Origin: Mogibacterium sp.
GTDB taxonomy: Bacteria > Bacillota > Clostridia > Peptostreptococcales > Anaerovoracaceae
Direction of reading: 5' to 3'
DNA length: 64,000 nt
Assembly (NCBI GenBank): GCA_012840975.1
Contig: DUVP01000010.1
Coordinates: 40,853-104,852, forward strand
The notes beneath the pieces were generated by a model. That model saw only the letters and a list, made by a program, of their open reading frames with translations, was not told the origin of the DNA and made no database searches. Below, one piece after another: positions 8,575-15,075 of this stretch (within the stretch, counting starts at the first letter, position 1; the number at the start of each line of letters is the position of its first letter). The position numbers were made by a program, and so were the translations under genes.

Positions 8575-8723
8575 CATGTCAAAAGAAATAAAAATTTATG
8601 TAATAAAGTATTTTGCCTGATGATACAGTGTATAATAATATTATATATAGCTAAAGATATAGATTATAATTTATCTGCTACATTTATAAAGAAATCATAT
8701 TAAAGAATAAAGAGAGGAAGATT

Positions 8724-9869
8724 ATGAAGGCATTAAAAATAATACTTGTAATTATAACTTCGCTGGTTCTTTTGGTTGCAATTTTTGCTTACAGGAATTT
8801 AAATTACGACTATACGAATGAAAACTTTATGAAAAAGACGGGGGAAAAGCTCGGTTTCACAGAAAAACAGGCGGTTTTGGATGATGGTTCTGTTTTAAAT
8901 TACGGTGAAGGACCTTCAAACGGACCGCCACTTCTTTTGCTGCACGGGCAACAGGCTACATGGCAGGACTACGCCAAGGTTTTACCGGAATTGTCTAAGG
9001 AATTTCATATTTTTGCAGTTGATTATTATGGACACGGCAAATCCGGCAAAGATATCGCGAAATATAAAGCAAATATCATAGGGCGGGACTTGATGTGGTT
9101 CATGGAGCATGTTATAAAAAAACCTTCATATGTTTCAGGACATTCTTCAGGCGCACTGCTTGCTGCATGGCTCGCAGCCAACAATTCTGAAAATGTCATA
9201 GGGGTTGTACTTGAGGACGGACCGTTTTTCTCAACCGAACCCGGCAGAGCTGAAAATACATTCGCATATAAAGGTTTTGTAAACATACATAACTTTCTGA
9301 ACCAGAACGAGATAGATAATTTTACACATTACAGTCTGCTTTATGACCCTATGATAGAGATAATAAACAAGGACGGAGGAGATACATGGGAGAAAGTGAT
9401 AAAAGGTCCTGCACTTAAATACATGGAAAAGCATCCCGGGGAAATTCCGCGTCTCTGGTTCTACCCGCCGGAACTTGGTGTGAATGCAATATTTGAACTC
9501 ACTCGCAATGTTCAAGACGGTACAGGCAGCTATGACCTGTATTTTGGGGAGAGTTTCTATGATTTTTCCTGGTTTGAAGGATTTAATCAGGAAGAAACCC
9601 TTAAAAACATCAAAGCACCTTCCCTTGTTATGCAGGTGAATCCGAGTAAAGAAACTGCTCCCGATTATTATGATGAAAACGGTATGTTACTTTCTGCAAT
9701 GGATAGAGAGGACGCAAAGAGAGTATGCAACCTTATAAAAAACAGCAAATATATAACAGGTTTTGATTCCATGCACGACATACATTCAGACTGTCCGGAA
9801 CAATTTACAGATGCAGTGCTGAATTTCAAAGAAGAGGTAGAAACGGGAACATTTGTATCTGATAAATAA
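8724..9869 (+). CDS. Membrane-anchored or secreted alpha/beta hydrolase
   Basis: A 381-residue protein. Residues 3-24 form a hydrophobic helix after a short basic start, a signal anchor with no obvious cleavage or lipobox. The core follows the alpha/beta hydrolase plan: LLLHGQQ oxyanion strand near 75, VDYYGHGKS near 105, nucleophile elbow GHSSGA near 140, and a C-terminal His in SMHDIHSD near 352. A cap region rich in aromatic and acidic residues lies at about 165-280. It is unrelated in detail to the hydrolase at 6721. GAGAGGAAG precedes the ATG. The TATAAT at 8631-8636 may belong to its promoter but lacks a convincing -35. Substrate unknown. Confidence 0.72.
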   Translation: MKALKIILVIITSLVLLVAIFAYRNLNYDYTNENFMKKTGEKLGFTEKQAVLDDGSVLNYGEGPSNGPPLLLLHGQQATWQDYAKVLPELSKEFHIFAVDYYGHGKSGKDIAKYKANIIGRDLMWFMEHVIKKPSYVSGHSSGALLAAWLAANNSENVIGVVLEDGPFFSTEPGRAENTFAYKGFVNIHNFLNQNEIDNFTHYSLLYDPMIEIINKDGGDTWEKVIKGPALKYMEKHPGEIPRLWFYPPELGVNAIFELTRNVQDGTGSYDLYFGESFYDFSWFEGFNQEETLKNIKAPSLVMQVNPSKETAPDYYDENGMLLSAMDREDAKRVCNLIKNSKYITGFDSMHDIHSDCPEQFTDAVLNFKEEVETGTFVSDK

Positions 9870-9946
9870 TTTTAGAATAGTGTTTTCTTATCTTTGTTCT
9901 TAATTATAGCAAATACTTAATATAGTATAATATCAAAGCACGATAT

Positions 9947-9964
9947 TGTTGATAATGTTGATAA
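9947..9964 (+). repeat. Tandem 9-bp repeat before the dehydratase gene
   Basis: TGTTGATAA is repeated head to tail at 9947-9955 and 9956-9964, between a TATAAT at 9926-9931 and the ribosome binding site GGAGG at 9973-9977. It may be a regulator site or a leader feature; no -35 at correct spacing from the TATAAT is evident. Confidence 0.4.
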
Positions 9965-9988
9965 TAATGAGAGGAGGCTCTTGATTTT

Positions 9989-11665
9989 ATGGACAAAAAA
10001 TATTGGAATGGCGCGGAAGCGGCTCATCGTCGCGTAATGATGAAAGCATGCGGATATTCTGACCGTGATATAAGGACAAAGCCGATTATAGGTGTACCGA
10101 ACGCATATATGGAAGGTTCTCCCGGATTCGCACACCTTCGCCCGATTGTACAGGCGATTAAAGAGGGGATTTGGGCTGCAGGAGGAGTTCCTGTTGAGTT
10201 TGGAATACCGGCAACTTGTGGAAATATTGCAAATGGCTCTGAGGAAATGAAATATGAACAAGTCGGAAGGGATATTGTATGTGCATCTATAGAGTTTGTC
10301 TCCAAAGTTCATCACTTTGATGGACTTGCTATGTGTGCATCTTGCGATTTGATAATAGCCGGCTGTTATATGGCTGCTATGAGATTGGACAGACCTTCTG
10401 TACTGGTAACCGGCGGACCAATGCAGGCCGGGATTTATAAGGGTAAAACTGTTGTGGAGTCGGATCTTGATGCGGAGCGTTTCTCCGGAGCAACTGAAGA
10501 AGAACTAATGGAAATGGAAGCTGCAGTATGTCCGTCATGCGGTTCATGTCCTTCTATGGGAACAGCGAATACAATGCAGATGCTCGGAGAAGTACTTAAT
10601 ATAGTTTTACCGGGATCATCGACAATACCGGTTGGAAACAGTGACAGAATGAGAGCTGCACACGAGGCAGGCGAATTCATAGTTAAGCAGGTTCGTGAAA
10701 ATCGCAAACCTTCGGAAATAATTACAAAAGAAGTTCTTGAAAATTCCATTATGTTTGATATGGCCGTTGCAGGTTCAACAAATGCAGTATTGCACATACT
10801 GAGTTATGCATATGAATTGGGAATTAAACTTACACTCGAGGATTTCGATAAATATGCAAAAGTAATACCATGCATTAACGCTGTTATTCCAAGTGGACCA
10901 TATACTGTTGTTGACTTTCATTATGCAGGCGGTGTTTTGAATGTCATGAAACAAATTGAGAAAGTAATACATGCAAATGCTCCTACAATTTTCGGAACAA
11001 CTTGGGGAGATCTTTTAGCTGACGTTAAAAGTGAACCTAATGATGTAATCAGATCTTATGATGATCCTTTATTTGATGAACCCGGATTGAAAATATTACA
11101 TGGAAACTTATCTCCTCAGGGTGCAATAATAAGACCAACGGCAGTACCGGAAGAGGTTAAATATATCAAAGGACCGGCAAAGGTTTTCGAAAATGACAGA
11201 AACGCTTATGAAGCTATCGAGGCAGGAGAAATTATAGCCGGAGATGTTATCGTAGTCAGATATGAAGGCTGTAAAGGTGCCCCCGGTATGAAAGAGCTTA
11301 TGCTCAGTGTTGATGCAATGATAGGAAAAGGACTTCATAAAAGCGTAGGAATGGTAACAGATGCTCGCTTTTCAGGATTCAACTTTGGAGCGATTGTAGG
11401 TCATATTTCACCTGAAGCTTATGACGGAGGAAATATTGCTCTTGTACAGGATGGTGATATAATTGAAATCGATATAAAGAACAGTTCCGTTAATTTACTT
11501 GTTTCTGATGAGATACTCAAAGCTCGTCGAAAAAATTGGGTGCAACCTGAGTTAAAAGAGCAAAAAGGAGTTCTGAATATTTATGCAAAAATGTGCAGAT
11601 CTCCTGAAGAAGGTGGAGCAATGCAACCTTGGGAACTTGATGCCAAATATTCAGATTTGAAATAA
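9989..11665 (+). CDS. Divergent IlvD/Edd-family dehydratase
   Basis: 558 residues, typical length of the dihydroxy-acid / sugar-acid dehydratase family, which removes water from a 2,3-dihydroxy acid using an Fe-S cluster and Mg. Recognisable are CPSCGSCPSMGTANTM (181-196, the family Cys region) and the C-terminal TDARFSGFNFGAIVGH, which keeps the serine used as general base. Two differences stand out. The family CDK motif is CDL here (119-121), so the lysine that is carbamylated and binds Mg in characterised members is missing. The PCN cysteine region reads SPGFAHL (44-50). Its neighbours are a tautomerase-like and an ornithine-cyclodeaminase-like gene rather than ilvBCE, so branched-chain amino acid synthesis is unlikely. 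The real substrate is unknown and may be an amino- or sugar-acid. Confidence 0.75.
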   Translation: MDKKYWNGAEAAHRRVMMKACGYSDRDIRTKPIIGVPNAYMEGSPGFAHLRPIVQAIKEGIWAAGGVPVEFGIPATCGNIANGSEEMKYEQVGRDIVCASIEFVSKVHHFDGLAMCASCDLIIAGCYMAAMRLDRPSVLVTGGPMQAGIYKGKTVVESDLDAERFSGATEEELMEMEAAVCPSCGSCPSMGTANTMQMLGEVLNIVLPGSSTIPVGNSDRMRAAHEAGEFIVKQVRENRKPSEIITKEVLENSIMFDMAVAGSTNAVLHILSYAYELGIKLTLEDFDKYAKVIPCINAVIPSGPYTVVDFHYAGGVLNVMKQIEKVIHANAPTIFGTTWGDLLADVKSEPNDVIRSYDDPLFDEPGLKILHGNLSPQGAIIRPTAVPEEVKYIKGPAKVFENDRNAYEAIEAGEIIAGDVIVVRYEGCKGAPGMKELMLSVDAMIGKGLHKSVGMVTDARFSGFNFGAIVGHISPEAYDGGNIALVQDGDIIEIDIKNSSVNLLVSDEILKARRKNWVQPELKEQKGVLNIYAKMCRSPEEGGAMQPWELDAKYSDLK

Positions 11666-11726
11666 AATCGGATAAAAATTATAGTACTATTACAAAAAAA
11701 ACATTACCATGTAAAGGAGAAAAACA

Positions 11727-11948
11727 ATGCCACACATTACAATCAGCATGTATCCGGGAAGATCGGATGAAGTAAAGAAAGAAATGGCAAGGAATACAAA
11801 GGAGTATTTTGTCAAACTGAACGGAGTACCGGAAAGCAGTGTTTCCGTATCAATTGAAGAAGTAAGCCCTGATGTTTTTGAGACTGAAATGACAAAAAGA
11901 CTGAATGAGAACAATGTTCTGGTAGAACCGTCAAATCATCTAAAATAA
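11727..11948 (+). CDS. 4-oxalocrotonate tautomerase-like protein
   Basis: 73 residues; after Met removal the protein begins with Pro1, the catalytic base of this superfamily. Counting from Pro1, Arg11 and Phe50 of classical 4-OT are present (in YPGR and DVF), but Arg39, which binds the substrate carboxylate, is Ser (SVSVSIEE). A 12-residue C-terminal extension is unusual. AAAGGAG lies 7 bases before the ATG. It sits 61 bases after the dehydratase gene. A tautomerase beside a dehydratase that yields an enol is chemically sensible: it could speed enol-to-keto conversion of the dehydration product. That role is inference. Confidence 0.7.
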   Translation: MPHITISMYPGRSDEVKKEMARNTKEYFVKLNGVPESSVSVSIEEVSPDVFETEMTKRLNENNVLVEPSNHLK

Positions 11949-12021
11949 GACAAAATCAAAATATATCAAAAATAATTTAACAATTTACAGAGCATATAGG
12001 CTCGGGAAGGTGGAAACAAGG

Positions 12022-13008
12022 ATGTTATTATTGTCAAGGTCGGATATTAAAAAGGCTATCACTATGAGGGAAGCGATTGAGGCAAACAAGAAAGTGTTTC
12101 AGTTGGCGGTAGATGATAAAATTGATAGCCCGCTTCGTACTGTAATGCTTGCAAAGGATGGAAACAGTACGTTTATATTCATGCCGGCTTATTCTCCTGA
12201 TATGGATGCGGCCGCACTGAAGGTTATTAATATATTTCCTCAGAACATAGATAAAGGTCTTCTGAGTTCTCCGGCTCAGGTAATGCTCATCGATGGTGAA
12301 ACCGGATATGTAAGTGCACTTCTTGACGGTGCAACAGTTACACAGATCAGAACCGGAGCATCATCAGGAGCTGCCTTTGATGTTCTTGCAAAGAAAGATT
12401 GCCGTAAAGGTGCCTTGATCGGCACAGGAGGAATGGCTGCAATGCAGCTTGCAGGAATGGTTGAAGCCAGGAAACTTGAAGAAGTGAAGATATTCGATAT
12501 GAATGAGGAACGCTGTAGGAAATTTATTGAGGTTATGCAGGAGGAACTTTCGGAATACGGCACAAAGTTTATTCAGGCAAAGGATTCTGATGACTGTATT
12601 GAAGATGCCGATTTGATAATAACTGTTACACCTTCACCTGTTCCTGTCTTTGACGGAACAAAGGTCAAAGCCGGTGCTACAATAAGCTTAGTCGGTGCTT
12701 ATGAGCCGCATAAACGTGAACTTGATCCTGCAGTTCTTCCGAGAACATCCAAGATTTTTTGCGACTTGAGAGATGCAGCGCTTGCCGAGACAGGTGATCT
12801 GATCATTCCTATTGCTGATGGCATCATTACGGAAGATGATGTATTAGGAAGCCTTGGAGATGTACTAAAAGGAACGATAGCAGGCCGTGAAAGCGACGAT
12901 GAGATCATTATTTATGATACAGTCGGTTTTGCCGCTATGGATCTTATGGCTGCAAAGGTGATATACGATAATGCTGTTAAAGCCGGAATCGGTACAACCT
13001 GGGAGTAA
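12022..13008 (+). CDS. Ornithine cyclodeaminase / mu-crystallin family protein
   Basis: ATG 12022 is preferred over GTG 12010, because AAGGTGG ends 9 bases before it; this gives 328 residues. The family features are present: AALKVINIFPQN with the catalytic-site lysine, QIRTGASSGAAFDVLA, and a Rossmann segment GALIGTGGMAAMQLAG near residue 130. Members are NAD(P)-dependent and act as ornithine cyclodeaminase, alanine dehydrogenase, ketimine or pyrroline-2-carboxylate reductase, or in 2,3-diaminopropionate synthesis, so the reaction cannot be named. Placed after the dehydratase and tautomerase, reduction or deamination of an imino or keto acid produced by them is a reasonable guess. Confidence 0.75.
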   Translation: MLLLSRSDIKKAITMREAIEANKKVFQLAVDDKIDSPLRTVMLAKDGNSTFIFMPAYSPDMDAAALKVINIFPQNIDKGLLSSPAQVMLIDGETGYVSALLDGATVTQIRTGASSGAAFDVLAKKDCRKGALIGTGGMAAMQLAGMVEARKLEEVKIFDMNEERCRKFIEVMQEELSEYGTKFIQAKDSDDCIEDADLIITVTPSPVPVFDGTKVKAGATISLVGAYEPHKRELDPAVLPRTSKIFCDLRDAALAETGDLIIPIADGIITEDDVLGSLGDVLKGTIAGRESDDEIIIYDTVGFAAMDLMAAKVIYDNAVKAGIGTTWE

Positions 13009-13030
13009 CAGCTGGTTTTGTCAGGAGGAT

Positions 13031-13064
13031 CCTTTGAAATATCACTGTTATATTTCCTCAAAGG
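13031..13064. repeat. Inverted repeat after the cyclodeaminase-like gene
   Basis: CCTTTGAAATAT (13031-13042) pairs with ATATTTC (13050-13056) and AAAGG (13060-13064), with a 3-base bulge and a 7-base loop. No T-run follows; it may end the upstream transcript weakly or be a processing hairpin. Confidence 0.4.
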
Positions 13065-13065
13065 C

Positions 13066-13094
13066 TTGCAATTGTAGTAATTAAATGATATAAA
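13066..13094 (+). promoter_or_regulatory. Promoter of the rimP-nusA-infB operon
   Basis: TTGCAA (13066-13071) and TATAAA (13089-13094) with 17-bp spacing, plus TG one base before the -10 (13086-13087). This is an extended -10 promoter, with an expected start near 13101, giving a ~70-base leader that carries the hairpin at 13119-13142. Confidence 0.7.
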
Positions 13095-13118
13095 CATACA
13101 TGTAGTTATAGTTTTCGG

Positions 13119-13142
13119 AAAGAGTGGGTCCACCCACTCTTT
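13119..13142 (+). ncRNA. rimP leader hairpin
   Basis: AAAGAGTGGGT (13119-13129) and ACCCACTCTTT (13132-13142) form a perfect 11-bp inverted repeat about 30 bases before the rimP start. An AGAGTGGG hairpin is a recurrent element in front of rimP in Firmicutes (the rimP leader motif). There is no long T-run, so it may act as an attenuator or as a protein or RNA binding site. Confidence 0.6.
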
Positions 13143-13171
13143 CACTTATGTAAGGGCCTTTCGGAGGGAAC

Positions 13172-13648
13172 ATGAAGAAAGAAGACATTTCATCTGTAGT
13201 GACGAATATCCTGACAGAATATGTTTCTGATAAGGAGCTGGAAATATACAGAGTCCAGTATAAGAAAGAGGGCCCCGACTGGGTGCTCAGAGTATTGATT
13301 GACAAGCCGATGGGTGCAAAGTCGGAATATATAAATATTAACGAGTGTGAGGCTGTTACAAGATACCTTAACGATAAGCTTGATGAAATCGATATTATTG
13401 AGAAAAGTTACAGACTTGAGGTCAGTTCACCGGGTCTGGACAGAGAGCTCATTAAGGAATCCGACTATATACGCTTTGCAGGCAGACCGGTAAAAGTAAA
13501 AACATACGAACAAATTAACGGTAACAAGCAGTTTACAGGTCTCTTAATCGGAAAAGAAGATACTGTCGTTACAATAGAAACAGACGGTGAAATAATAGAG
13601 ATACCTGAAAAAAAGATAGCGAAAATAAATTTAGAAATAGTTTTCTAG
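13172..13648 (+). CDS. rimP: Ribosome maturation factor RimP
   Basis: 158 residues, the normal RimP length. The N-terminal alpha/beta domain contains the family pattern ending in LEVSSPGLDRELIKESDY (about 86-103). The C-terminal SH3-like beta domain runs from about 105 with KVKTYEQINGNKQFTG and ends in IAKINLEIVF. RimP helps assemble the 30S subunit. The gene opens the conserved rimP-nusA-ylxR-infB operon; a GGAGG-type site precedes the ATG and nusA starts 9 bases after the stop. Confidence 0.93.
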   Translation: MKKEDISSVVTNILTEYVSDKELEIYRVQYKKEGPDWVLRVLIDKPMGAKSEYININECEAVTRYLNDKLDEIDIIEKSYRLEVSSPGLDRELIKESDYIRFAGRPVKVKTYEQINGNKQFTGLLIGKEDTVVTIETDGEIIEIPEKKIAKINLEIVF

Positions 13649-13657
13649 GAGGACACA

Positions 13658-14827
13658 ATGAACAATGAATTTCTTGAAGCGTTCGCAGATCTCAAGAAAG
13701 AGAAGAACCTTTCCAACGAAGAGGTGATTAATTCCATCAAAGATTCTATCGAGAATGCATACAGAAAAAACTACGGTGCATCCAATGTAAGAGTTGAAAT
13801 CGATATGGAAAAAGGCAACGTAACTGTTCTTATGGGTATGGAGGTTGTAGAAGAAGTTACAGATTATATGACACAGATATCCCTTGAAGAAGCAAGAGAA
13901 ATCTATGAGGGATACAATCCCGGAGATATAGTAGAATATCAGATCGACCCGAAGGATTTCAACAGAATTGCTGCACAGGGAGCAAAACAGGTATTCATAC
14001 AGAAGAACAGAGAAGCTGAGAGATCGAACGCATATAACGAATATATAGAGAAAAAAGGCAAGATAATAACAGGTAAGATTGAAAGAATAAGCAACGGAAC
14101 CATGTTGCTGTCGCTAGGTAATACAGAGGGTATTATCCCTGCATCCGAACAGGTCAGAACAGAAAACTTCAAGCCTGGAGACAGGGTCAAAGTCTATGTT
14201 ATGGATGTTAAGAAGGAAAGCAAGGGTCCTCAGGTCTTCCTTTCAAGATCTCACCCCGGTCTTGTCAGAGGTCTGTTTGAGCTTGAAATCCCGGAAATTG
14301 CAGACGGCACAGTTGCTATTAAGGGTATAGCAAGAGAAGCCGGATCGAGAACCAAGATCGCGGTTTACTCTAATGATCAGAATGTGGATCCTGTCGGTGC
14401 CTGTGTAGGAAACAGGGGGGCAAGAGTTCAGAATATTGCTGATGAACTCTTTGATGAGAAAATAGATATCATTGTCTGGGACGAGGATCCGGCTGTTCTC
14501 ATAAGTAATGTACTGAGACCGGCTGTCGTGGAAGGTGTATACGTCAACGAAGAAGAAAAATCTGCAACTGCAGTTGTACCGGAACAGCAACTTTCCCTTG
14601 CTATAGGCAGAGAGGGACAGAATGTAAGACTTGCAGCACGAGTAAGCGGGTGGAAGATAGATATCAAGAGCCATGATCAGCTTAGAGAAATGGGATTTGA
14701 TTTTGATGAGTATGAAGAATCCGATGATGAACCGCCTGAAGGTGAAGAAATAGTAGAGAACATTCAGACAGAAACAGAAGGAACAGAAGTTGAAAAAACA
14801 GATAACGAAGAAGAAACCAAAGCGTAG
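13658..14827 (+). CDS. nusA: Transcription elongation/termination factor NusA
   Basis: 389 residues, typical for Firmicute NusA without the C-terminal acidic repeats of Enterobacteria. The N-terminal RNA polymerase-binding domain (about 1-125) is followed by an S1 domain (about 130-200), then KH1 and KH2. The KH signatures are VGACVGNRGARVQNI near 245 and LAIGREGQNVRLAARVSGW near 313. The last ~45 residues are strongly acidic. AGGAGG precedes the ATG. It modulates RNA polymerase pausing, termination and antitermination. Confidence 0.95.
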   Translation: MNNEFLEAFADLKKEKNLSNEEVINSIKDSIENAYRKNYGASNVRVEIDMEKGNVTVLMGMEVVEEVTDYMTQISLEEAREIYEGYNPGDIVEYQIDPKDFNRIAAQGAKQVFIQKNREAERSNAYNEYIEKKGKIITGKIERISNGTMLLSLGNTEGIIPASEQVRTENFKPGDRVKVYVMDVKKESKGPQVFLSRSHPGLVRGLFELEIPEIADGTVAIKGIAREAGSRTKIAVYSNDQNVDPVGACVGNRGARVQNIADELFDEKIDIIVWDEDPAVLISNVLRPAVVEGVYVNEEEKSATAVVPEQQLSLAIGREGQNVRLAARVSGWKIDIKSHDQLREMGFDFDEYEESDDEPPEGEEIVENIQTETEGTEVEKTDNEEETKA

Positions 14828-15065
14828 ATGTATAGGATGTATGACATCTTATCCTCAGGAAGATCTGATCAGATTTACCTGGGATGGTGAGAAGATAGTA
14901 GCTGATACTTCAATGAGGAACGAAGGAAGAGGTTTTTATCTTTGCAGAAACAGGGAATGCCTGGAGTCTGCAATCAGAAAAAAAGCATTTAACCGTGTTT
15001 GCAAAAAAAATATTGACGCGGAATTGATACGAAAAGTTGTTGAAAATGCAGAGCAGAACAACTAA
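14790..15065 (+). CDS. ylxR: YlxR-family RNA-binding protein
   Basis: 91 residues, DUF448/YlxR family, recognised by RRCIGCM near residue 12, GRGFYLCRN near 47, and the paired cysteines. The start is TTG 14790, inside the end of nusA by 38 bases, with AAGGA at 14776-14780; the basic N-terminus [14 protein letters not shown] fits the family. In most Firmicutes this gene is followed by an L7Ae-like gene (ylxQ/rplGA) before infB. Here infB starts 10 bases after the stop and no ylxQ is present. Confidence 0.88.
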   Translation: MKKQITKKKPKRRCIGCMTSYPQEDLIRFTWDGEKIVADTSMRNEGRGFYLCRNRECLESAIRKKAFNRVCKKNIDAELIRKVVENAEQNN

Positions 15066-15075
15066 GGAGGTATGC

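Noticed and set aside
8613..8636. TTGCCT with TATAAT as promoter of the membrane hydrolase
   Set aside because: The spacer is only 12 bases, too short for a sigma-70 promoter; the TATAAT may still be used with another -35.
9894..9931. TTGTTC with TATAAT as promoter of the dehydratase cassette
   Set aside because: The spacer is 26 bases, too long; no alternative -35 seen.
13021..13065. Strong terminator after the cyclodeaminase-like gene
   Set aside because: The inverted repeat is bulged and not followed by T residues, so it is reported only as a repeat.
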